DNA from: Senecio squalidus
Lineage: Eukaryota; Streptophyta; Magnoliopsida; Asterales; Asteraceae
Assembly: GCA_910822075.1 (NCBI GenBank)
Contig: CAJVGC010000065.1
Location: 20,059,695 to 20,123,694, forward strand
Direction: 5' to 3'
DNA length: 64,000 nucleotides
Below the pieces are notes generated by a model that did not search any database, was not told where the DNA came from, and saw only the letters and a program-made list of their open reading frames with translations. Both the position numbers and the translations under genes were made by a program. Positions 1-11,022 of this stretch are shown one piece after another. Positions within the stretch are counted from its first letter, which is position 1. Each line of letters starts with the position of its first letter.

Positions 1-843
1 TCGTGTTTGATTAATATTATGAGTAGCTAATTTAGTTTTACGTTTGCTTGGATATGTGATCGATTGTATGATTAATCTTGAGTATTAAATTGTATGATTA
101 TGATGTGTAGAGGTTAATTGGGGATCCGTTTGGGTTAAAACTTTAGTAATCTTGTTAGAATTGTTTATACTTTTATTTGGTAATCTAAAAACGGGTATTC
201 GAAAGGAATCCGTAATTTTTACTAAAATAGAAATGAAATAGTCAACCGGTCTATAGTTGATTTAAAGTTGCGGTATTCGAAAGGAATCGCTAACAACAAT
301 TAGAACAAGTAAGTGATAACACAAACGCTAGTTAATAAATTAAGAGAAATCGGTTTGTTGATTAGTAAGCTATTCGAAAGGAAGCTTATAGGTTAATTCT
401 CACACATCGGCTTGAAACTTTATGCACGGTTATTTTATGTGTTAACGGTATTCGAAAGGAATCGTTACATGGATAAATAATTGGAGAAATCCGGTATTCG
501 AAAGGAACTTAGGATTTTACATTAGAAGTTTATCATCAATTCATACTTAGGAAAGATTATATACTCGTGAACGTTCCAAGCAAGCTTACTTAATACATAT
601 TTGAATTACAAATCACTTTTAGTCGTTTTTACTTTAAGTCTTCCTAAGACTAAAACCCATTTGTTACGTGTTACTTGTTACTTATAGCTATTATCTCAAT
701 TATAAATAGTCCCCGTGTTCGAACCCGGAATTTGCCCAAACTTTACTACAATCGACAAGGGTACACTGCCTGGTGTCGTAGTCTAGTTAAAAGCTCATTT
801 TCCGAAAACTAGATTTCGCACATCAGTTATGTTTATTTATCAC
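1..843. repeat. LTR-like repeat remnant with spaced TATTCGAAAGGAA motifs
   Basis: No gene is seen. The motif TATTCGAAAGGAA occurs five times, at 196-208, 274-286, 371-383, 449-461 and 495-507, mostly as GGTATTCGAAAGGAATC. Around 735-785 there is a CGACAAGGGTACACTGCCTGG stretch followed by GTCGTAGTC. A reverse-oriented counterpart sits near 8950-8975 (ACTACACACTTATAGGCAGTG). That motif is typical of the 3' part of some plant LTRs, so I read this as a decayed LTR or non-autonomous retroelement. The family is not recognised. Confidence 0.4.
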
Positions 844-1165
844 TGTATTAGTTTTTATAGATTTAGCTTAATGGGCTGCTCACGGACTTGCATGTCCGTG
901 AGGCCCAGTAGAGCCCAAGCCCAAACTGGCTGGACATGTTACTCTATAAATAGAGGTGTTCAGATCAGTTTAGGGTTGTTGGTTTAGAGAGAATTCGGAG
1001 TTAATGCTTTTGGATTGTAACAGTGTTTGTTAATCAAAGTATTAAGAATTCGGTAATTGTGTTCTTGTGTTTATTGCTTTAGATTATAACCTGCGTGTTC
1101 TATTGATTACGAGATTCCGCCTCGTAATTGGTATAGTTTAATCCTGTAGATCGGACCACTGGGAC
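844..1165 (+). repeat. Possible copia-type LTR remnant
   Basis: The stretch starts with TGTATTAG and holds a perfect 9-bp hairpin (CTCACGGAC at 879-887, GTCCGTGAG at 894-902). A TATA-box-like CTATAAATAG lies at 944-953. These are usual features of a short copia LTR promoter. It stops abruptly at about 1166-1170, where gypsy gag homology begins in frame. The junction therefore joins two unrelated elements. The right LTR end and a primer-binding site are not clear. Confidence 0.35.
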
Positions 1166-1170
1166 CTATA

Positions 1171-2098
1171 GAATTCCATGGCACTGAAGGCGCCATTGGA
1201 CTATCGCGCTGGATCGATAGTATGGAAGTTGTGCTAAGGATCAGCCAGTGTGCTGAAAACAAGAAAGTGGAATTCACATCTTGCATGCTTCAGGGGCGAG
1301 CACTAACCTGGTGGAACAACCAGCTTCAGGTCCAAGGTCCGGACGCTGCGTATAACATGCCATGGGCAAGGTTCAAGGAACTACTGGTAATCGAGTACTG
1401 TCCCAAGGAAATCTTGTAGAAGCTCAAGAATGAACTCTGGAACCATTCTATGGTGGGAACTGACATCGACACCTACACCGCGCGATTTCACGAACTCGTA
1501 AACCTAGTACCCGAACTAGTAACTCCCGAAGAGAAGCTAATCGAGCACTACATTTGGGGACTCTCACCCGAGATTAGGGCTATGGCGAAGGCTACCGAGC
1601 CAACTACGATGCAAAAAACTGTGAGTTTGGCTAGCCGCCTGACCCAGGACTGGATAAGGAATGGAGGAGTGTCGAAGCTGGGTTCAGAGGATACTTAGGG
1701 AAAGCGCAAGGTTGAGGACTCATCGGGGAACATAAGAGAACGTTTTGAAGGTTAAGACGGTGAGGAATTATGGAATGGCAATGGCAGAGAATACCGGCTA
1801 TCAGGGAAAAGCACCAAAATGCGGTAGGTGCGGGTATCACCACGAGGGGAACTGTCGGTCGTGTACCAACTGCAACCGCCCCATATACTGGACTCGACAC
1901 TGTAAGGCAATGAATGCGGGAAGGCAGCAACAGAACGAAGGACCGCGACCAGCAGGGAGGCCGCAACAGAATGAGAGGCCTCGAAAGGGAGAATGTTATG
2001 AATGCGGTAGTAGGGAACACTACTGAAATGCTTGTCCTAGGTTAAACCCTGCCCGAAACCCAAACCAGAACCGCAATCAAAACCAACCGCAAAACTAG
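1171..2098 (+). pseudogene. gag: Decayed gypsy gag (E1), 5'-truncated
   Basis: The reading frame enters gag at EFHGTEGAIGLSRWIDSMEV, matching FHGTTGAVGLFSWFESIESV in E2 gag, so the N-terminus is missing. The capsid region (LQGRALTWWNNQL) follows, with an in-frame TAG at 1417-1419, then DIDTYTARFHELVNLVP and a second TAG at 1696-1698. The frame shifts near 1735. After that come a Cys-rich region (CGRCGYHHEGNCRSCTNC, ending WTRHC) and the start of a CCHC knuckle (CYECGSREHY), which is cut by TGA at 2024-2026. It would encode the nucleocapsid/capsid polyprotein of a Ty3/gypsy element. Upstream of the homology is foreign LTR-like DNA. It is clearly non-functional. Confidence 0.85.
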
Positions 2099-2107
2099 AA
2101 TTAAAAC

Positions 2108-5100
2108 AATCAAAGGGGAAACGATGGGGGACAAGGTCATGGCAGAGTCTTTGTAATTGGTGCTGAAGAAGCAAGAAACGACCCCCGGGTGATTGCAGGT
2201 ACATTTCTCCTTAACAACTATTATGCCTCCGTACTATTTGACTCAGGCGCGGACAAAAGTTTTGTGTCCCTAGAGTTTAGGCCTTTGATTGCATTAGAAA
2301 CCGAACCCCTAAGTGAAAAGTTTATGGTAGAATACGCAAATGGGCAGGAATACCAAGCTAGTGACGTAATTAAGAATTGCACAATAACCTTAGTTGACCA
2401 CTCTTTCGAAATAGATCTAATTCCTATCGAACTTAAGAGCTTTGACGTAGTAATAGGAATGGATTGGTTGACCATCCGAGACGCGAAGATATTTTGTTTA
2501 GATAAGACGATACGGATGCCATTAGGAAATGGAAATGAATTGATAGTACAAGGAGATAGGTCGGGACAAACTTCGAAACTCATATCGATGATGAAAATGC
2601 GCAAGTACTTGAATAAGGGCTTCTTTGCATTGTTAGTGAACGTAAAGGACAAACTGGCAAAATCAGCAGACCTTAAGGATGTACCGATAGTTAGAGACTA
2701 TCCGGAAGTATTTCCCGAAGAACTACCTGGACTACCACCTCAGAGGCAAGTAGAGTTTAGAATCGAGGTAATTCCTGGAGCGGCACCGGTGGCAAGGACG
2801 CCATATCGACTAGCTCCGACTGAGATGCAGGAATTATCATACCAAGTTCAGGAATTATTGGATAAAGGATTTATCCGACCAAGCTCATCACCATGGGGAG
2901 CGCCGATTCTATTCGTAAAGAAGAAGGATGGATCGTTTCGCATGTGTATCGACTACCGAGAATTGAATAAACTAACTATTAAGAACCGATATCCTCTTCC
3001 ACGAATAGATGACCTTTTCGATCAACTTCAAGGCGCAACCTACTTTTCAAAGATTGACTTAAGGTCCGGGTATCATCAAGTGTTGGTTTCTGAAGATGAT
3101 ATACCGAAAACCGCATTCCACACTAGATACGGACACTACGAGTTCCTGGTAATGCCATTTGGAATCACAAATGCACCGGCGGTATTCATGGATTTGATGA
3201 ATAGGGTATGCCGACAGTATCTAAACAAGTTCGTTATTGTATTCATCGACGACATTTTAATCTACTCGCGTACCAAAGAAGAACACACAGAGCACTTAAA
3301 ACTGTTATTAGAATTACTCAAGGAACAACAGCTCTACGCAAAATTTTCTAAGTGCGAATTATGGCTGCGTGAAGTCAAATTTCTCGGTCACGTAGTTAAT
3401 GGATCCGGAATTCATGTTGATCCATCAAAGACCGAAGCTATAGAGAATTGGAAAACTCTCAAAAGCCCGACAGAAATCCGCCAATTTTTAGGACTGGCTG
3501 GATATTATCGGCGATTCATTCAAGATTTCTCTAAGATAGCTAAACCCTAACAAAGTTAACGCAAAAGAACGAAAAGTTCAACTGGGGAGATGCACAAGAA
3601 CAAGCCTTCAATATCCTAAAAACGAAACTGTGCAATGCCCCAATTCTAACTCTTCATGAGGGAAACGAAGACTTCGTAGTATACTGTGACGCATCTAACC
3701 TAGGATTAGGTTGTGTATTGATGCAACGAAATAAGGTCATAGCGTACGCATCGCGACAACTAAAGAAACACGAAGTCAATTACGCCACTCACGACCTAGA
3801 ATTATGAGCAATAGTTTTTGCCCTAAAAATCTGGAGACATTATCTCTACGAAACCAAATGCACGGTATTCACGGACCATAGGAGTCTGCAACACATACTA
3901 GATCAGAAGCTACTCAACATGAGGCAAAGGAGATGGTTGGAACTCCTTAGCGACTACGACTGCGATATTAAGTATCAACCTCGCAAAGCGAACGTCGTAG
4001 CAGATGCCTTGAGTAGGAAAGAAAGGCAACAGACGACTCGAGTACGTGCGTTAGGAATCTACCTTAAACCCGACTTGAGGACGCGTATAGCAAGTGCCCA
4101 GCATGAGGCTTTGAAAGCAGATAACATAAAGGTCGAGACTTGCACAAACACGATAAGGATTTTGTAAGGAAGGACGACGATATCTATTATTTTAAGGATC
4201 GAGCTTGGATTCCCACAACTAACGAATTGAGGAAGGCCATCATGGATGAAGCGCACCGAACGCGATACTCCATTCATCCAGGGTCAAGCAAGATGTATAA
4301 GGACCTCAAGGAACATTACTGGTGGCCTGGAATGAAAAGAGATGTTGCTTTATACGTAGAGAAATGCCTCACTTGTGCGAAAGTGAAGGCCGAATATCAA
4401 AAGCCATCCGGGTTACTACAACAACCTGAAATTCCCGAATGGAAATGGGAACAAATCACAATGGACTTCGTCACAAAATTACCTCGAACATCAAAGGGTA
4501 ACGACATGATATGGGTTATAGTGGATCGACTAACGAAGTCAGCACACTTTATTTCCGTCAAGGAAAGTTTTAACGTGGAAAAACTTGTCCAAATATACAT
4601 CAATGAGGTAGTGACTCGTCACGGAATACCCACGTCAATTATCTCGGACAGAGACACTCGCTTCACTTCCAGATTCTGGAAGGCATTTCAAGAGTCGTTT
4701 GGCACTCGATTGGACCTAAGCACGGCTTACCATCCACAGACCGATGGTCAAAGTGAGCGCACTATACAAACACTAGAGGATATGCTTAGAGCATGTGTTA
4801 CCGACTTCTGAGGAAGTTGGGATAACCACATACCACTGATAGAGTTCTCTTATAATAACAGCTATCACGCTAGCATCAAATGTGCGCCCTTTGAAGCTCT
4901 ATACGGAAGGAAATGCCGATCTCCACTGTGTTGGTTGGAACCAGGAGATCGACAACTAATTAGCATGGATGTAGTGCAAGAAACGATCGATAAGATCACA
5001 ACGATTAAGGAACGACTTAAGACTGTGAGAAGTCCTCAAAAGAGTTACGCTGATATGCGCAGAAAAGACTTAGAATTTCAAGTCGGCGACAAAGTACTTC

Positions 5101-5525
5101 TTAAGGTGTCGCCTTGGAAAGGTGCAATACGACGCGGAAAACATGGAAAGCTTAGTCCGAGATATGTAGGACCATTTGAGATACTCGAAAGGGTAGGTCC
5201 AGTTGCGTATCGTTTAGAACTACCACAAGAGCTCGGTAACATACATAACACTTTTCATGTTTCGAGACTGAAAAAGTGCTTATCGGACGAAACACTTATC
5301 ACACCTTTAGAAGAAGTACAACTAGACGAAAAGCTCCAATTTGTCGAGGAACCGATTGAAATCATAGATCGCGAAACTAAGAAACTGAGACACAGTCGAA
5401 TCCCTATAGTGAGGGTGCGATGGAACACAAAACGTGGCCCCGAATATACCTGGGAACGAGAGGATCACATGATGCTTAAGTATCCTCACCTCTTCACTTC
5501 TCCCACAACGAATACTACAAGTTGA
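2108..5525 (+). pseudogene. pol: Decayed gypsy pol: protease, RT, RNase H, integrase, chromodomain-like tail (E1)
   Basis: Protease shows LFDSGADKSFV, with the DSG catalytic triplet near 2236. Reverse transcriptase has the FRMCIDYRELNK block and FIDDILIYS near 3250. RNase H has YCDAS and TDHRSLQHIL. Integrase has a zinc-finger tail (CLTCAKVK), DFVTKLPR, SDRDTRFTS and the DGQSERTIQ region. The tail ends VRVRWNTKRGPEYTWERED, a group-II chromodomain-like sequence as in Tekay/Del chromoviruses. Damage: a 1-bp deletion at about 3545 after the RT connection (stop at 3548), TGA at 3805-3807, a 1-bp deletion near 4140, and TGA at 4809-4811. Each break is followed by homology resuming in the expected order. 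The polypurine tract and 3' LTR follow directly. Confidence 0.9.
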
Positions 5526-5550
5526 AATTTCGGGACGAAATTCTTTCAAC

Positions 5551-5560
5551 GTGGGGAGAA
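5551..5560 (+). other. Polypurine tract of E1
   Basis: GTGGGGAGAA lies immediately before the LTR start TGTGACAACC. The same arrangement (CCGGGGAGAA or similar next to TGTGACA) is found at every family-A 3' LTR in the window. It would prime plus-strand DNA synthesis. Confidence 0.8.
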
Positions 5561-8097
5561 TGTGACAACCGTCAAAAATCAGGTCGAGAACGCTAACTTA
5601 TAATCTTGATATGTTTATATTTGATACTCGAGATAACTAACTTTATGTGTTACGTAGTTGCGTAGACATAACTCTTTAAGCTAAGCTCGATGTAACTCAC
5701 ACAAAACTTTAAACGTAAGTTTACGTTATTTAAACTTTTAACGCGTGTCTCAGGATCGGAATCGAAAATCAATTTGAATCTCTAAATAAGTCCTAATACC
5801 AAGGAAAAACACATAATGAACTTGTCTAAGTTCATTTCAAAAACAATCGGAAACTTTCAACTAACGAAAAGGCTTAACGATAACAGAAATGTAAAACAGA
5901 AAACCGCAGAAAATGCTAGGACGCCGCCCTGGAAACTCTAGGACGACGCCTTGAAGGGCTGTAACTCGAATTTTGAGTGCGTGTGACTCATTTCTGCATG
6001 TAACAAGTGACCAACACTTGTCCCTTGACGATTTGACCTCCAAAACTGGCACAAACTTGCTTTCACTTGACCCTATGTCTCTCATTTCTCTCTCTCACAA
6101 TCACAAACACTAACACACATTCAAAAACACACACCAACAAATCCTCTCTAAAACTTCTTCATTTCCAGTCCATTTCCAGCCATACAACACAGAAAAATCA
6201 CCATAAAATACCCTCAAAATCGTTCTAATAGCAAAGGGTATAAAGGGTTGCATAAAAACCGGGTCAAGAAAACGTTTTCTACATTTTTGAAGCTCAAATC
6301 GTTTAACAAGGCATCATCTAAGCTTTTCTTCCGGTAGAAACTCTTCCTTTTTACTTATATCACTAATACAACTCATTGCATGGATGATCTAACTCATGAA
6401 AATAAGTTTTTACAAAGTTTTATAACACTTTTTATACAAAAACGGGTTTTTATCAAATATTACTTAGATCAACGTTTTTGTGAAAAAAAGTTACATACAA
6501 ACAGTGAAAATGATAAATAATGAAGTTTATAACAGTTGCATGTCAAGATCTATCACTTACATAACCATTTTTGCAAGAAAAACGGGATTTGGAGAAAACA
6601 GCAGCGCCAGGGAGCCGTCCCAGTTGACCCAGGACGGCGCACCGTGGCACCAAAGCGTTCAGGGCGTCGTCCTAGAGGACCAGAACGGCCCACTTAACCG
6701 CCGAGTTCCCGGAAATCGTCGTTTGGCGTTAAAAACTTATTTACACGTTCTGACTTTTCGAAAATAGATTATTGGAACTGAGTTTAGTAAAATACTTATG
6801 TTTGGGATATATTATTGGACTTATTACACCTAAATGAACTCGTTTAATTATATTATGTAAATCTATGTGTTTTGTAAGCGGGAAAGTGTTGACTATTTTG
6901 GACATAAAAATTATGGCACGGAAGCGCTGTAAAAATTCCGTTAGAATATAATAAAACACTTCATCGGCTAAAATATAACCTATCATAATAATAATAACGT
7001 TAACTTTGGACATTTCTGGACTGAACGTAATGATAAACGATTTGAACAATTTTCGGACCTAATAACTTTTGGTACTAAGAGTTGAATAAAACATTGCAAC
7101 TTGTAAAATATTATACGAAATACGAATATCAAAGTTAACTAATAATATTATACTTACCCAAATTTGACACATATTAGGGTTCCGGTGATTCCGAGCACCT
7201 TTCGAGCTTTTCCGAGCACGCTACGATCTTCGCAAACAGTGAATTACAAACCCCTACTTTTTAAACGCTTTTAATACATTTTGGGGTGAAATGTGAGTCT
7301 TAGGTTTAAACATTATATTTAAGCTAAACGAAAACACTTTTATACTTTGAATGCTATTACGAAACGCTTGATATTTTGAATACTATTACGAAAGACTAAT
7401 TTGCCGGCGTTGTTGATGTTTTGCCAACAATGCCGAGGACACGAACACTATTTTTGCCAATGACTAAAACATCGATCGTCATGTTGCGGACGTTGTACAA
7501 CATGGTCGTGAGATAACACAAAAATTCCCGATACTACCAAGGACATTAGTTGCTATTAATCCCTTTGGAAAGGACCGTTAGTAGATATGGATAACGCTAT
7601 TAGGGTAGATTGACCCTCACCACAACACCAAATAACGATGGTGCATAATACTAAATGGGTAGGCTTCAGGCTTAGCAACGATCATTGGGCAATACTTAGG
7701 ATTGTCACATAGTCGTGCTATGTGGTCGATGCCTACAAACACGAATACTATACTTTACACCATTTTTATGTGCGTCGAAACTTGTATGCTTTTACTTAAA
7801 CTTGTAGCTCACTAACTACGTCTCCCGTAGTTAACACTTGACTCGTATTTTCAGGAAACGAGTAAGCTTGAGGCGATGCTTGAATGCTTGGGGCTGATGA
7901 CTTCAAGAATGGGAAGGGTTCGGGTGGTTTGGTTATGAACACCCTATTTTGAATTCGGATATGTAAACGATGTTTTAAACTATTATGTAAACTTTGATGT
8001 TAACTTTTATTTAATATAACTGGGCGTTTATCTATATCTTGTTATCGAATGCTATTGCTCTTCACATCCTGTGTTTCCGCTTTAGCGGGGTGTGACA
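5561..8097 (+). repeat. 3' LTR of E1 (family A)
   Basis: The LTR starts TGTGACAACCGTC and ends CTTTAGCGGGGTGTGACA. Its length of 2537 bp fits the other family-A LTRs (about 2.5-2.85 kb). It holds the inverted repeat ATGAACTT-GTCT-AAGTTCAT near 5818, GC-rich hairpin sites near 5915-5962 and 6600-6700, and a GTATCGATAC-type block that is degraded here. The splice-donor-like site near 7239 is mutated, while the acceptor-like TTTTCAG is at 7848-7854. No 5' LTR partner is in the window. Confidence 0.85.
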
Positions 8098-8282
8098 TTA
8101 TGTACCGTTATTCTATGTCCACCCATTTACTAACTTATTGGGTTGGATTTTATTTACATACATACTAATAAACATACTAAACCATTTTGCCTTTTATAAC
8201 ATTAAGGTCCAACACCCACTCACTTATCACCTCATAGATCTCATGATCATAGTATTCCCTTGGTGCATTAGCAACCAATGTG

Positions 8283-8600
8283 AGACCTTATAGACATCCT
8301 CCTGGTCAAAAGGATGCTATTGAGGTAATGGTTAAAGAATTGTTAGAATATGGTGTAATTAGACATAGTCATACTCTATCCACTCTAATTATTAAGACGA
8401 AGGATGTGAGTGATTATAGACCGTTAAACAAGAGCACTGTGAAGGATAAGTTTTAAATTTCAGTTTATGACGAATTCACCATAAGAGCTTAGCAATGACA
8501 CGTTATATTTTGACATATGGGAGTTTAAGATGGTGTAGACATAGGATTCGGAAAACTTTAGTTTAAAAATGCTCATGTGATGCATTATTTGTGGCTTCTA
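8283..8600 (+). pseudogene. Reverse transcriptase relic of a different gypsy element
   Basis: One frame reads RPYRHPPGQKDAIEVMVKEL and continues through EYGVIRHSH and DYRPLNKSTVKDKF to a stop at about 8454. This matches the RT N-terminal region (RPYR...QK..IE..VKE...GVIR.S, then the DYR.LN..TVKDKFP block). Weaker RT-like pieces (HYLWLL, in the place of HYEFLVMPF) continue to about 8600 in shifted frames. Sequence and spacing differ from the Tekay-like elements here, so it comes from another gypsy lineage. No LTR could be assigned. Confidence 0.6.
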
Positions 8601-8880
8601 GATATATATAGACATTAGCTAATGTAGTTGGTTTAAAGTTTAAACATCCTTACAACCATAGATATATATATATATATGTATTTCGGCTTGAAGAACCCCA
8701 ATAAAGCAACTTATGGCATGTACCTCACTTATCTCAACTCTACTATATATTAGATCAAAAGCGTTCATGCTAATTAGTGAGGCATGTTTACCTTCTTGTT
8801 TCGGATTCTTAAGCTCTGCCAATGGGTATATATTAACTACTCCAAATCATTCATGAGTAACTAATGCATTTATAAATACT

Positions 8881-10320
8881 AATGCCTTGTCATACAAATG
8901 GTGATGTGTAAAATTTAGTCTAAATTTAAAACTCGAAATACACTAACACTCGACTACACACTTATAGGCAGTGGATCTAATTGCGTATAGTTTAGTTCAA
9001 GTAAGTCGGATTCGTTCGCAGGGACTGAGTTTGGTTTAAATTAAGAATTAATAAGACTAATAATTTGGGTGTTTGTGACCGAGTTGTCACGTTGATTAAC
9101 TAATTTGAAAAGTAATTATCACGTGTAAACGTTGTTTTGAAAGATTGAATGTTTCAAAAATCAATTAAGGGAAGGACACTTGTTTGGGTAGTTCACTAAT
9201 GAACAGATTTAATTGAATTAATTGAATGTTAACTTAAACTTGTAGTGTATAACTAAGTTCCACCCGAATACCTAATTAACTTTAATTATCTTTAAACTCT
9301 ACTGTTCCTCTCGAATACAGTAAAAGTCCTAAATAACTAAGCTTTAAGAATCAAGCCGATGCTTATGATTTAATCTATTAAACTTCTTCTCATATAGCTT
9401 ATCTAGTTTTCTAATCCAATCTCTTGTAATTATAAACTAGCGATCTCGTTTTAATCTAATTAATTAAGTTCTAATCAATTATAGACCGATTGATTATTTC
9501 ATTCAATTGTTTAACATAATTCTAGATTCCTCTTGAATACCTAGAATTTCAATTAACTTAAAAGAATATAAGAAACTTAAACAATATTAAGATTTAAAGA
9601 AGAATCGGATCTTCGATTAAACATAAAAGCATCTAAAAACATTCAATTAACGTAAACTAAATCATCACAAAAGATCCCTAACCAAACACGTGTTTATGAA
9701 TTTTGCTACTCATAGTTATTGAAACAAACGACATAAAAGTAATAAAAGACATATTACCGAAATCGAAATTAAGAAGTAAAAGAGTTTGGGACTTGAAACT
9801 ATGAAGATCTCTCTTCAAAATCTCCGTCTTTGCTCTTTTTGCTGCCAAAAGATTTCTTAACCCTTGAGCCGACCTCCGAAAACTGATATCTAATTATGAA
9901 GATTACGTTTCTATTTATAGGCCACAATCCAAATCCCAAATTTCGTCTGCTGCGCCGCACTACCTTACCACTGCACCGCAGTCCTCACGAAATCCAAATT
10001 GTATTTGAATTGTGAAACCCGTTGGGTCGCAGTCCTCCCCCACTGCGCCGCAGTGGGGTGTTTCTCGAATCTTCTTGCCATTTAACATCTCAATGCGCCG
10101 CATTAGCTACCCGCTACGTCGCAACAACTGACCAGACCACTATTTCTCGTTATTTTGGCCATTTACTTGCGTTTCTCGTCCAATCATCCACTTTTCGATC
10201 ATATAAAACCTGTCACTTGAATAAAACACTTTTCATACGGTTAAATGCAAAAACCTATCCTATCCATCATGTTTTAATACGAAAACCGACCGAATATCTA
10301 TGAGATTTGGGTTAGAAACG
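8881..10320 (-). repeat. LTR-like repeat, reverse orientation
   Basis: On the minus strand this reads towards CACTGCCTATAAGTGTGTAG near 8950-8975. That resembles the 735-785 motif of the repeat at the left edge. Degenerate versions of the left-edge motif also occur in reverse (CCTCTTGAATACC near 9530). At 9945-10105 there are several CTGCGCCGCAG-like GC-rich palindromic blocks. A short open frame at 10022-10303 has no recognisable content. I read this as a decayed LTR or non-autonomous element; boundaries are approximate. Confidence 0.35.
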
Positions 10321-10930
10321 ATTAGTCAGAAATATATTAAATCATCACGTGTTTGGCTCGTGCCTCATTTCGTTCATATCAAATGGATTGTTCGGACTCT
10401 GGCTAACTATCAATTCGAACGAGACCCAAACCTAAAATTGGGTAACCCGACCTAAATAAGTGCTAGGTTATTTAAGACGGATTTTGGATTACCCGGATAA
10501 AAGGGCCTTCAAAGTTACATTTGGGTTTTTATATTGATTCGGGCTTGGGTTATACGTAAAAGTGATTAAAAAGATTAATAATAAATATTTATATTCGGGT
10601 TTTAGGTTAGGTGAAACCCAAACTTAAAACCCAATTGTACATTAGGCTCTTTCTTTACTTGGTTTCACATGAAGAAAATGAACAACCCAATCCAAATAAA
10701 TCCAATAACAAATAAAATGTTACTCATTAAGTAGAATTATTAAACCTTGGTCTGCAGATGTCAAAAGCAAACAAATGATGTTCGAAATCAAATAAAGCTT
10801 TGGACGAGCATAAGTTAATCAAATTTCTCAAAGATATGCCATACTAATCATAGTATCATAGTATCAAGTTTGTAACCTTGATGGAAATGAAACTTAAAGC
10901 GAAAAAACAAGTACAGACTACCATGTGAAT
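10321..10930. other. AT-rich intergenic stretch, nothing recognised
   Basis: The sequence is low in complexity, with scattered GGGTTA/ACCCGA-type words. I see no gene, inverted repeat or LTR boundary. The right end abuts the 3' end of the transporter gene. Confidence 0.5.
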
Positions 10931-10939
10931 CATAACAAA

Positions 10940-10945
10940 TTTATT
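10940..10945 (-). promoter_or_regulatory. Candidate polyadenylation signal of the TST gene
   Basis: AATAAA on the minus strand lies about 80 nt after the stop codon of the transporter gene. That is a normal 3' UTR distance in plants, where the hexamer is only loosely required. Confidence 0.45.
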
Positions 10946-11022
10946 TGATCCTTTTAGGCGTCTTCGCACACACACAGATTCTTGATCGAAAGCTTTTGTG
11001 TCCCATAATCTTTTCCATCTGA

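Noticed and set aside
6480..6767. 95-codon plus-strand frame in the E1 LTR
   Set aside because: It runs through the GC-rich hairpin site and is not kept in other family-A LTRs.
10022..10303. 93-codon frame in the repeat at 8881-10320
   Set aside because: The start is a GC-rich repeat block and the rest resembles no protein family.
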